From Candidatus Methanoperedens sp. (GTDB lineage: Archaea; Halobacteriota; Methanosarcinia; Methanosarcinales; Methanoperedenaceae), in assembly GCA_028717345.1 (NCBI GenBank), contig JAQUNZ010000009.1, positions 1 through 52,854 of the forward strand: a stretch of DNA of 52,854 bases, in the 5' to 3' direction. Both the position numbers and the translations under genes were made by a program. The notes below the pieces were generated by a model, which was not told where the DNA came from, did no database searches, and saw nothing but the letters and a program-made list of their open reading frames with translations. Positions 41,091 to 48,776 of the stretch are shown here, piece by piece. Position 1 is the stretch's first letter. Each line of letters opens with the position of its first letter.

Positions 41091-41117
41091 AAAGAAAAAA
41101 TATTCTATTTTTTCTTT
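41091..41117. terminator. Bidirectional terminator-like palindrome
   Basis: AAAGAAAAAATA (41091-41102) and TATTTTTTCTTT (41106-41117) are perfectly complementary over 12 bp with a three-base loop, and each strand ends in a T-rich run. It sits exactly at the ends of the convergent zinc-ribbon and DUF1858 genes. Confidence 0.75.
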
Positions 41118-41311
41118 GACAGGGCAATCTTATTTAAGTCAGACACCAGTGCGTCCACATCTATCCCGTGTGCCATTGCGCCTTCTTCTATGCTTTCGAA
41201 CGCTGATACATGGCATCCAACGCAGTGGAGACCGTGTTTCATGAATACCATTACTGATTCCGGATATTTGGTCACTACTTCTTCTATTGTGTTTTCTTTT
41301 GATATTGTCAT
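41105..41311 (-). CDS. DUF1858 small redox-disulfide protein
   Basis: The 68-residue product matches DUF1858 (hybrid-cluster-protein-associated redox-disulfide domain): IEEVVTKYPESVMVFMKHGL then HCVGCHVSAFESIEEGAMAHG. The CVGC pair is the redox-active disulfide. Such proteins accompany hybrid cluster proteins and other anaerobic redox enzymes. It stands alone here, next to a redox-rich operon. Confidence 0.9.
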   Translation of the reverse strand: MTISKENTIEEVVTKYPESVMVFMKHGLHCVGCHVSAFESIEEGAMAHGIDVDALVSDLNKIALSKKK

Positions 41312-41423
41312 TATTTCCTCGTTTTGTTCGTATAGTTACGAATATTTATAAAGCTTTCTGAATTCGGTCTATCTGGGTGTTTCCCACACATAAAAGTTAT
41401 GTCAGAAATGTTCAATGTTCTGT

Positions 41424-41936
41424 CTAATGGTGCGTCCCTTCAACCACTTTAACGCCTTTTCTTGTTATCATTTCTTTGATATCCTCAAGGTGAGGGCATT
41501 TTGAATAGCTTTTCTCCATGAGCATGCAGGAGCTAAGGTGGATGACATCAATATCGTGTTTCAGGAGGCTGTCCACAAGCCTGAATACTCGCCTGCCCGG
41601 GCAGCCGCCGCATGTGAAAAATCCTATGATCTCTGCATCCTTGCCATATTCTGCAAAATGCACCTTTCTTTTATTGAAGGCATTGAAGCATGCCACCCCG
41701 GGGCAGACTTCGCTTACGATGTCGCATCTTACAACAGCTATTCTTGTTTTCTTTTCATCTTTTTTCATCAAGGCTCTGAACTGTGATTCTGCTTCCCTGA
41801 CATCATCAAGGGTCACGGTCGTTCTTCCTTTTTTTTCCACAGATGTTTCAATACCCATTTTCGCCATGTTACGGACATGTGCAGGCACTTTTTCCAGTTC
41901 TTTTGTTGCTTCAGGTTTCCATTCCATTCGTATCAC
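41424..41936 (-). CDS. PCP_red domain fused to CGGC domain
   Basis: Residues 1-60 match the small domain at the end of light-independent protochlorophyllide reductase subunit B (PCP_red: MEWKPEATKELEKVPAHVRN; AREAESQFRALM-like helix). Residues 65-170 are a CGGC domain: VVRCDIVSEVCPGVACFNAF, FFTCGGCPGRRVFRLVDSLL and SSCMLMEKSYSKCPHL, with several Cys likely to bind metal. The fusion occurs in anaerobes; the function is unknown but probably redox or metal sensing. It ends a six-gene minus-strand operon and abuts the next gene with no spacer. Confidence 0.85.
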   Translation of the reverse strand: MIRMEWKPEATKELEKVPAHVRNMAKMGIETSVEKKGRTTVTLDDVREAESQFRALMKKDEKKTRIAVVRCDIVSEVCPGVACFNAFNKRKVHFAEYGKDAEIIGFFTCGGCPGRRVFRLVDSLLKHDIDVIHLSSCMLMEKSYSKCPHLEDIKEMITRKGVKVVEGTHH

Positions 41937-42353
41937 TTATGTCAGTTTTTTTGCTTTACTAATGCTTTTCCATATGTTGCATATGAACAAGAATATTGAA
42001 ATCGCTTCTATCAGACCGAACAAGATAACCATCAACACGGCATCTGAGGCATCCTTTTCTTTCAGCATATACATCCTCATGAATGGGTAGGAAAGGGTCA
42101 ATCCAACAAGACCGATATTGCCGAGCCAGAAGTGGATATACCCCAGTTTTTCGCTAAAAACCGCTCGACCTGAATAATGCGGGATGATCTCATAAGCAGC
42201 GCCAAAAATGAAATAGGTCACCCAGCCAATAAGCGCAAGGTGGGAATGCATGAAACTATAACCCGGACCTATGGTAATCAGCACTCCAAGGATCGTGCCA
42301 AGCGCGAGATATACAAGGCTTGTCTTGATAAAAAGGATTGATAGTTTGTTCAT
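41937..42353 (-). CDS. Four-helix haem-copper-oxidase-like membrane protein
   Basis: The 138-residue product has four helices. GPGYSFMHSHLALIGWVTYF then IFGAAYEIIPHYSGR resembles helix II of cytochrome oxidase/NO reductase subunit I (CcoN/NorB family), including the HSH and the GW...Y..P pattern where haem is bound. It is far too short for a full oxidase subunit, so it may be a stand-alone haem-binding or sensor protein. It overlaps the DUF2124 gene by four bases. Confidence 0.7.
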   Translation of the reverse strand: MNKLSILFIKTSLVYLALGTILGVLITIGPGYSFMHSHLALIGWVTYFIFGAAYEIIPHYSGRAVFSEKLGYIHFWLGNIGLVGLTLSYPFMRMYMLKEKDASDAVLMVILFGLIEAISIFLFICNIWKSISKAKKLT

Positions 42354-42895
42354 TTAAACCCGTATGTTGTTACTTCCATGTCCGCATCAACAAGAAAATC
42401 AAAATCTATGACTTTATCCCATCCTGCTTTCTGGAATACTCCTCCAACACAAACACCGAGTATCTGCCTGTTTTGCCCATACGTGACTTCATCAATCAAT
42501 CCCTTAAGACCATTGACATCTACTTCCATTTTGGGCATGGCAAGACCGCCCAGCAGGACTACAGTATCAGAGGCAGGATCGGCTTTTTCACCGAGCTGCA
42601 TGCCGTATTCGGTCATGACGACCTTTGATGCGAGTTCTTTCCTTAAATTCGGAATGAATACCATCTCTTTCCCTGCATCGCGAAGCACATAACCAAGTAG
42701 CTCTGCAAACGGATTGCACCAGCCTGGGCAGCCGATGAATGTTATCTTATTCCTTCCACGGGCAAGTTTCCTGAATGCTGTGAGCAGCCCGCCGATGCCG
42801 GATGAGGTTTCTACCTGTTTCATGAGATCACGTTTATATGGATTGGTTGAAGTGGGATATAAGGGTTTATTTACGAAATCGAAATACTCAAACAT
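42350..42895 (-). CDS. DUF2124 protein
   Basis: The 181-residue product matches the methanogen family DUF2124: GIGGLLTAFRKLARGRNKIT, FIGCPGWCNPFAELLGYVLR, VVLLGGLAMPKMEV and QILGVCVGGVFQKAGWDKVI. The function is unknown. It lies immediately before NAD kinase in the same operon (start next to its stop). Confidence 0.88.
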   Translation of the reverse strand: MFEYFDFVNKPLYPTSTNPYKRDLMKQVETSSGIGGLLTAFRKLARGRNKITFIGCPGWCNPFAELLGYVLRDAGKEMVFIPNLRKELASKVVMTEYGMQLGEKADPASDTVVLLGGLAMPKMEVDVNGLKGLIDEVTYGQNRQILGVCVGGVFQKAGWDKVIDFDFLVDADMEVTTYGFK

Positions 42896-43726
42896 TTAAT
42901 ACGCGAGCTTGCTTCTCACTTTATCATAAAACGCGTCTTTTTTAGTTCTTACGAACCTTGCGGGTTTTTCAGCCTGTGTGATATGGATCTTATCTTCATG
43001 ACTGATCTTTCTCGTGAACTGTCCATCAATAACGATAACAGCTTCCTTTTTCGGAACTGTCAGTTCCATACTTATCTCGCTTTTTGCGGGGACCACCCAT
43101 GGACGCGCCGATAGTTTGAAAGGTGCCAGTGGCACTATCACTGTTCCGTCCACACGAGGGTCAACAATCGGACCGCCGGCGCTCATTGCGTATGCAGTTG
43201 AGCCTGTCGGAGTGGCAAATACCACCCCGTCCGACCTTAATTCCTCCATCCTGCATTTATCCACGAATATCCTGCAGGATATCATCTTTGCCGGGCTTGC
43301 TGTTATTATCACTACCTCATTTGTGGCATGAGGGAGTATTTCATCATTGACTTTTACCGAGAGGCGCGCACGTTCTTCAATTTCAAAACCTGAAAGCGCT
43401 TTATCGATCGCCTCAAGAGCTTCATTGGGGTTCACATCCACAAGGAAACCGATAGTTCCCATGTTGATACCAAGAACTGGAAGGGGATCTTCCATCTTCT
43501 GGATCCCGCGCAGCACAGTCCCGTCGCCGCCTATCGAGATGATGAATTCTGCGCCCTTTTTTTTCATCTGCGCTACAGGTGTACCTTTAATATCCATTTT
43601 TTCTGCGGTCTTAAGATCGATGAAAACTTCTGCCCTTGCGCTAAGGTGAGAAAGTACGGTTTCCACCATAGCAAGCACTTCATCGCTGTCGCATCTTGAT
43701 ATCAGCCCGATCTTCTTCATACTCAT
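42896..43726 (-). CDS. nadK: NAD kinase
   Basis: The 276-residue product has the NAD-kinase motifs: FIISIGGDGTVLRGIQKME, GFLVDVNPNEALEAID, TNEVVIIT and TPTGSTAYAMSAGGPIVDP. It phosphorylates NAD to NADP in the cytoplasm. In several archaea NAD kinase is fused to the phosphatase encoded next to it; here they are separate neighbours in one operon. A second ATG at 43720 is possible. Confidence 0.94.
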   Translation of the reverse strand: MSMKKIGLISRCDSDEVLAMVETVLSHLSARAEVFIDLKTAEKMDIKGTPVAQMKKKGAEFIISIGGDGTVLRGIQKMEDPLPVLGINMGTIGFLVDVNPNEALEAIDKALSGFEIEERARLSVKVNDEILPHATNEVVIITASPAKMISCRIFVDKCRMEELRSDGVVFATPTGSTAYAMSAGGPIVDPRVDGTVIVPLAPFKLSARPWVVPAKSEISMELTVPKKEAVIVIDGQFTRKISHEDKIHITQAEKPARFVRTKKDAFYDKVRSKLAY

Positions 43727-43738
43727 ACTATTATATGC

Positions 43739-44521
43739 CTACCCAAGCTCAAGTAATTTATCATGAGCGTGACCATTGCTTGCTATCATGTTCACCCTCT
43801 GTCTAACATCAAGCGCAGTGGACAGAGGATCTCCGTTCCAGTCCGTAACGCGACCGCCTGCTTCTTCCACGATCAGCTTCCCAGCCGCGATATCAGTAAC
43901 CCGAAGCATGCTTCTCATGTCGATAAAAGCATCGAAGATACCTGATGCTATGTAGCATAGCTCAAGAGCAGCGCAGCCGTACACCCTCACCCTCCTGACA
44001 TTGTGGTTGTTTATCGGGAGAGCATGAGGGCGCTGGCTGTAGGAAATAACACTTAGTTCAGGAAGCTTTGAGTAATTGGAAACATGAATTCTTTTACTAT
44101 TCAGGAAAGCGCCTTTTCCTTTTTCAGCAGAATAGATATCCCCATTGATAAGATTCTTCACAAAGCCGAACCTGATCTCAGATAAGTCAGAGCCTCCGAT
44201 GGCTATGGGCACGCAGAAGAATGGGATATTGTTAACGGCGTTAAAAGTACCGTCTATCGGGTCTAGTACGAATGTAAATTCTGGTTTGCTGCCCAAAATC
44301 TTTTCACCCAGTTCTTCACTAACAAAGCGCATCGACCTTCCATCACTTTCCAGTACGTTCAATGCTGCGTTCTCAGCGACTTCGTCTATCTTCTCGGTAG
44401 GAGTTCCGTCCGCACCTATGCGAAGCATCTCCCCTGCTTCTGGTTTTCCAATTAATCCCGAAACCTCTTCCTTTATGGCATCAGCAACTTCATTGCATAG
44501 CTCAAAGAATTGTAAATTCAT
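43739..44521 (-). CDS. suhB: Archaeal fructose-1,6-bisphosphatase/inositol monophosphatase
   Basis: The 260-residue product has the IMPase fold motifs: FVSEELGEKIL, FVLDPIDGTFNAVNNIPFFC with the metal-binding DPIDGT, and VTDIAAGKLIVEEAGGRVTD. Archaeal members act on fructose-1,6-bisphosphate and inositol-1-phosphate and serve in gluconeogenesis and lipid synthesis. It precedes NAD kinase in the operon, 12 bp apart. Confidence 0.92.
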   Translation of the reverse strand: MNLQFFELCNEVADAIKEEVSGLIGKPEAGEMLRIGADGTPTEKIDEVAENAALNVLESDGRSMRFVSEELGEKILGSKPEFTFVLDPIDGTFNAVNNIPFFCVPIAIGGSDLSEIRFGFVKNLINGDIYSAEKGKGAFLNSKRIHVSNYSKLPELSVISYSQRPHALPINNHNVRRVRVYGCAALELCYIASGIFDAFIDMRSMLRVTDIAAGKLIVEEAGGRVTDWNGDPLSTALDVRQRVNMIASNGHAHDKLLELG

Positions 44522-44536
44522 GTTCTTTCTGACCGC

Positions 44537-45577
44537 CTACGCCAGGGCGCATCCAGCCACGAACCTCTGCTTAGGATTGTTCAACTGGGCGATAAGGAAA
44601 CGGTCGTTTTTGTTGTATGCCACATCCTTCTGCGTGGCAATAACTACTGTACACTCCGACCCAGCCTGTGCCTGAGTGGCATCTTTGCCGCCCACAGAAA
44701 TACTGCTAATGGTCGCAGGCATGTCCTGAAGCCCGGCGAACAGGTGCACAGTGTCGCCCACGCCCAGAGGTTGAGTGAATTTTGAAAGGCGGCACTGAAG
44801 TGTGAATTTTGATGCGACACTCTCGTCTTTTGACAATATATACCCGCGGTCGAATTCCTTTGACTGCACTCCTTTCAGAGCCAGTCCAACTCTTGTGCCT
44901 GCGGGTGCGGTTTTCATATCCACGTCATTGCTCTGTATCGAGCGTACCTCGGCAGGTCTTTTTACCGGGAACAGGGTGAACTGGTCGTGAACCTTGATTG
45001 TCCCCTGCATAACGACGCCCAGCACCACAGTCCCGATACCGGTGACGTTGAAGAAATGATCTACCATGATACGGGGCGGCAGGTCGTTCAGGGCTGCATT
45101 GGCTTTCTTTGCTTCATCCGCAAGTGAGAATATCTTCTCCTTTAGCGTTTCCAGACCTTCGAACGTGGTTGTTGAAACTGGAACAGATTCCCACTTTTCA
45201 AGGTTCGTTCCTTTTGTGATGGCTTTTATCTTTTCAGTAAGTTCAGAAAGTGCCATAGGATTTGATTTATCAGACATCGTGATAACGAATATCCCCCGTT
45301 TGTTGCCAAGCAGGTCAAGCGCCACGATGCATTCTCCAACCTGCGAATTAAGTCCTGTCGCCGGGACGCAGACAAGGGAAATATCAGAAAGGTTAATCGC
45401 ATTGATGAGCGATTTTATCGAAGAAGGATAGCCTATGGCATCCACAAATGAATAAATGTCAGTCCCCTTTACAAAATTATAAAGAGTAATATCAGATTCA
45501 GTCCCCTTCTTTCCAAGCTTTGCTGCAAGACTGGTCCTGCCTGATTTCTCACTTCCGATGATAGATACGTTTGCCAT
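44537..45577 (-). CDS. Degenerate SelB-like (aSelBL) translation-factor-type GTPase
   Basis: The 346-residue product has the layout of EF-Tu/SelB domains 1-3. Domain 1 is degenerate: G1 reads GSEKSGRTS (Arg for Lys), G3 is DAIG, G4 is TMSDKS without NKxD. Domain 2 (about residues 170-250) is well kept (RIMVDHFFNVTGIGTVVLGV). Archaeal paralogues of this kind are known as SelB-like proteins in some methanogens that lack selenocysteine. GTP hydrolysis is doubtful. It leads a six-gene operon; a tRNA- or ribosome-binding role is inference. Confidence 0.8.
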   Translation of the reverse strand: MANVSIIGSEKSGRTSLAAKLGKKGTESDITLYNFVKGTDIYSFVDAIGYPSSIKSLINAINLSDISLVCVPATGLNSQVGECIVALDLLGNKRGIFVITMSDKSNPMALSELTEKIKAITKGTNLEKWESVPVSTTTFEGLETLKEKIFSLADEAKKANAALNDLPPRIMVDHFFNVTGIGTVVLGVVMQGTIKVHDQFTLFPVKRPAEVRSIQSNDVDMKTAPAGTRVGLALKGVQSKEFDRGYILSKDESVASKFTLQCRLSKFTQPLGVGDTVHLFAGLQDMPATISSISVGGKDATQAQAGSECTVVIATQKDVAYNKNDRFLIAQLNNPKQRFVAGCALA

Positions 45578-45653
45578 TATAAGAACTCCATGTAATAATA
45601 AGGTTGAATGTATATGAAATTGGCGTTACACTTAAATATTGTGACATATGTAA

Positions 45654-47702
45654 ATGTTGGGTCAGTTATTCATTATTTATGGTGATAACACGAATTATAA
45701 TTATCTATTCTATGCACTTATCATCTTTTACCTGGTGGGCGCAGTATTATCTATAATATTTAATAAAAATGACAAGCTCTCTACCTATTCTGCATTCCTG
45801 AGCGCTTCCATCGCATCTTTTTTTGGTATTGTTTTTTCATTCTCTGTTCTTTCTGGAGAAAAATTTACATATTCCATATCAGGTTCATCGTTCCTGAATT
45901 TTGCTTTTGTCGCGGACAGGCTCTCAGCGTTCTTCATTCTTGTGATCTCGATCTCAGCCCTTGCAGTATCGATATACTCAATCGGCTATGTGCGCGAATA
46001 CTTCGGAAAAAAGAACATCGGATATCTTGGTTTTCTTTACAATATCTTTATCCTCTCGATGATATTCGTTGTCATAGCAAGCAATGTGGTCATGTTCCTG
46101 ATAGTCTGGGAACTGATGTCAGTGACATCATATTTCCTGGTTATTTACGAACATGAAAAACCGGAAACAAGAAAAGCAGGTTTTATCTACATCGTGATGA
46201 CCCACATAGGCACAGGTTTCATCATACTCTCATTACTTATCCTCGCAGGCGGGAGCGGGAGCTTCAATTTCGGGAGTATGAGCGGTGTATCGCTCCCCCC
46301 ATTGCTAAAAGACCTTGCATTCCTCTTTTGCCTCATAGGTTTCGGAACAAAAGCAGGCATTGTGCCTCTTCACGTCTGGCTTCCGTATGCACATCCTGCG
46401 GCGCCAAGTAACGTATCCGCATTGATGTCCGGGGTGATGATAAAGACCGCGATATACATGATAATCCGCATTTCATTTGATTTCCTGGGAGCAAGCAGCA
46501 TGTGGTGGGGAATGGCGCTTTTAATAATTGCATCCGCATCTGCACTTCTTGGTGTCATGTACGCATTGATGGAGCACGACATGAAAAGACTGCTTGCTTA
46601 CCACAGCGTTGAGAATATCGGGATAATCCTGATCGGTGTTGCAGTTGCTATGATATTTATGTCCCTGGGGCATCCTGAACTTGCAGCATTCGGATTGATC
46701 GCAGCCCTGTATCACACAATAAACCATGCTGTTTTCAAGTCCCTGCTTTTCATGGGCGCAGGCTCTCTGATATATTCAACACATACAAAGAATATCGAGG
46801 AGATGGGCGGTCTGATAAAAAAGATGCCGTGGACAGCGCTTTTTTTCCTTATCGGTTCAATATCGATCTCTGCACTGCCTCCGTTTAACGGTTTTGTAAG
46901 CGAATGGCTGACCTTCCAGGCACAGCTTCTTAGCATCAATCTTTCGGATAATATCACAAAGATAGCTATACTTTCAAGCGGCGCCGCCCTTGCACTCACA
47001 AGCGCTCTTGCTGCTGCGTGTTTTGTAAAAGCTTTCGGGATAAGCTTCCTTGCACTTCCCCGGAGTGAACATGCACAGCATGCAAAAGAAGTGCCAAAAA
47101 GCATGCTGATCGGGATGGGAATTCTGTCTCTCCTTTGTATAGCACTTGGTGTTTTTCCATTTTATTTTGCTGGTGTCCTTGATGATATCGCATCTCCTCT
47201 TGTGGGTACAAGCGTAATATCAAGGATCACTTTTGACCTTTCTATAGTTTCAGGAGCAGGAAGTATCTCGACAGTGTGGTTATTCCTCCTGCTTTTTATT
47301 TTCATCCCGATTATCTTAATACTGGCATTGGCTGCCGGAGGAAGAACTGGTACGAAGACATACGAAACATGGGGATGCGGGCAGCCTGCTACCACGGGCA
47401 GGAATGAGTACACAGCCACAGCATTCTCAAAACCTATAAGGATGTGGTTCGTTAATATCTACCGCCCTCACAGGGAGATACATACAACATATGCGGGTTC
47501 TCCATATTTCAAGGAGAGGTTCGCGTTTGAATCCGAGATCGAACCGATCTTTGAGAAGTATCTCTACTCACCTGTAGCATGGATCGTTCTTGCTTTATCC
47601 AGAGTCCTGAGGGTCATTCAGACAGGCAGCATTCATTTATATTTGTTGTATATCCTGATCACTCTTGTAATTGCGCTGATATATGTGGGAAGCGGAGGGT
47701 AG
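45654..47702 (+). CDS. Hydrogenase-4 subunit B / NuoL-like proton-pumping antiporter-type subunit
   Basis: The 682-residue polytopic protein has the antiporter-like domain of the HyfB/NuoL/MrpA family: LIVWELMSVTSYFLVIYEH, GFGTKAGIVPLHVWLPYAHP (the Lys-containing loop), ALMEHDMKRLLAYHSVENIG and LYHTINHAVFKSLLFMGAGS. It lacks the extra NuoL C-terminal amphipathic helix. It normally works with other Hyf or Fpo subunits, but none is encoded next to it, so it may serve a complex coded elsewhere. The start is the ATG at 45654. Confidence 0.92.
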   Translation: MLGQLFIIYGDNTNYNYLFYALIIFYLVGAVLSIIFNKNDKLSTYSAFLSASIASFFGIVFSFSVLSGEKFTYSISGSSFLNFAFVADRLSAFFILVISISALAVSIYSIGYVREYFGKKNIGYLGFLYNIFILSMIFVVIASNVVMFLIVWELMSVTSYFLVIYEHEKPETRKAGFIYIVMTHIGTGFIILSLLILAGGSGSFNFGSMSGVSLPPLLKDLAFLFCLIGFGTKAGIVPLHVWLPYAHPAAPSNVSALMSGVMIKTAIYMIIRISFDFLGASSMWWGMALLIIASASALLGVMYALMEHDMKRLLAYHSVENIGIILIGVAVAMIFMSLGHPELAAFGLIAALYHTINHAVFKSLLFMGAGSLIYSTHTKNIEEMGGLIKKMPWTALFFLIGSISISALPPFNGFVSEWLTFQAQLLSINLSDNITKIAILSSGAALALTSALAAACFVKAFGISFLALPRSEHAQHAKEVPKSMLIGMGILSLLCIALGVFPFYFAGVLDDIASPLVGTSVISRITFDLSIVSGAGSISTVWLFLLLFIFIPIILILALAAGGRTGTKTYETWGCGQPATTGRNEYTATAFSKPIRMWFVNIYRPHREIHTTYAGSPYFKERFAFESEIEPIFEKYLYSPVAWIVLALSRVLRVIQTGSIHLYLLYILITLVIALIYVGSGG

Positions 47703-47918
47703 AATTGGCCGTGATGAAAGAAGAGACTGTTTCAATTCTTGTTGGTGAATTTTAATAAGTTGTTTTTCCCCCAAATTTAACTTATTATCACACAATTAAA
47801 TAAGCGTCTGAGTGTGGGTCAAACGTTGCGACGACTATGAGTATTCCGCCATTTTATGCGGTTTTGCGCTAAAGATTTATATACAATATCACAGATAAGA
47901 TAAAAGGCAGGTAAGAAA

Positions 47919-47981
47919 ATGGCGATTAGCGAGATGGATGTTCCTGAGGAAGAGATCAATGATAAATCAAGGGAAAATTAA
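47919..47981 (+). CDS. Possible 20-residue leader ORF before the MNT gene
   Basis: The ATG at 47919 (preceded by GGCAGGT) opens AISEMDVPEEEINDKSREN and ends inside the next gene by overlapping 23 bases. A TTTATATA box lies 40 bp upstream. It could be a leader peptide or a chance ORF. Confidence 0.3.
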   Translation: MAISEMDVPEEEINDKSREN

Positions 47982-48276
47982 GAAAGTAGTCAAAACCATA
48001 GTTGAAGGGTATAAACCCAGAAAGATAATCCTGTTCGGATCATACGCATACGGGCATCCAACAAAAGATAGCGATCTGGATTTTCTCATAATAAAAGATG
48101 ATGATCTTCCCGGGATCCAAAGGAATCGAAAAGTTAGAAATATCCTTAAGGATTTTTCAATACCAATAGACATAATAGTTAAAAGCACTCAGGAATTTGA
48201 TAAGTTGAAAGATGTTATCGGAACAGTGGTTTATCCTGCGAATAAATATGGTAAAGTGATATATGAACAAAAATAA
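47959..48276 (+). CDS. mntA: MNT-family minimal nucleotidyltransferase (antitoxin of HEPN/MNT pair)
   Basis: The ATG at 47959 gives 105 residues with the MNT catalytic motif: ILFGSYAYGHPTKDSDLDFL (Gly-Ser-Tyr and Asp-x-Asp) and IDIIV as the third acidic strand. In HEPN/MNT systems this enzyme AMPylates a Tyr of the HEPN RNase and neutralises it. It overlaps the downstream HEPN gene by 14 bp. Because the HEPN gene is broken here, the pair is probably inactive. Confidence 0.85.
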   Translation: MINQGKIKKVVKTIVEGYKPRKIILFGSYAYGHPTKDSDLDFLIIKDDDLPGIQRNRKVRNILKDFSIPIDIIVKSTQEFDKLKDVIGTVVYPANKYGKVIYEQK

Positions 48277-48673
48277 GGTCATAAATGATCTCGTTATTCA
48301 ATGGATAAAGATTGCAGACCGTGATTTAATTGCAGCAGAACAGGGTCTTAAGGCAAATATCATCATTTCTGAAGGTGTATGTTTCCATTGTCAGCAAGCT
48401 GTGTAGAAATACCTCAAGGCTTTTCTCGTAAAATATCAGATAGAATTTCCGAAAACGCATAGCATTATGACTTTGATAAATTTATGTTCAGAAGTGGATA
48501 ATTCTTTCAATGAAAAATTATCGCATATTGACATTCTAACAGATTATGCAGTTGAGATACGCTATCCTGATGAGTGGTACGAGCCAACGATCGAAGAAGC
48601 AGAAGAAGCGTATGTGTTGGCGCTTGAGGTTAAAAAATTCATACGGGATAAACTCATGATTCAAAAATCATGA
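48263..48673 (+). pseudogene. HEPN-domain toxin gene interrupted by an in-frame TAG
   Basis: The frame from the ATG at 48263 encodes 136 residues with one interruption, a TAG at 48404-48406 (codon 48). Both sides are HEPN: KIADRDLIAAEQGLKANIII, CFHCQQAV then KYLKAFLVKYQIEF and SHIDILTDYAVEIRYPDEWY. Most HEPN proteins have Glu (GAG) at the interrupted position, so a single G-to-T change explains it. Pyrrolysine insertion is an unlikely alternative. An internal ATG at 48467 could yield a C-terminal fragment. Confidence 0.85.
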
Positions 48674-48776
48674 GCAAAGTACGCAAAGAAATACAACTAT
48701 ACAAACATGTAAAGTAACGGTCAAAAAAGAAAGTTTTAAGTCACAAAAAATGATATGACATTGATTTATTTTACAT

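Noticed and set aside
48404-48406. TAG as a pyrrolysine codon in the HEPN gene
   Set aside because: The residue is normally Glu (GAG) and HEPN proteins are not known Pyl proteins; a nonsense mutation is simpler. Left as a check in the findings.
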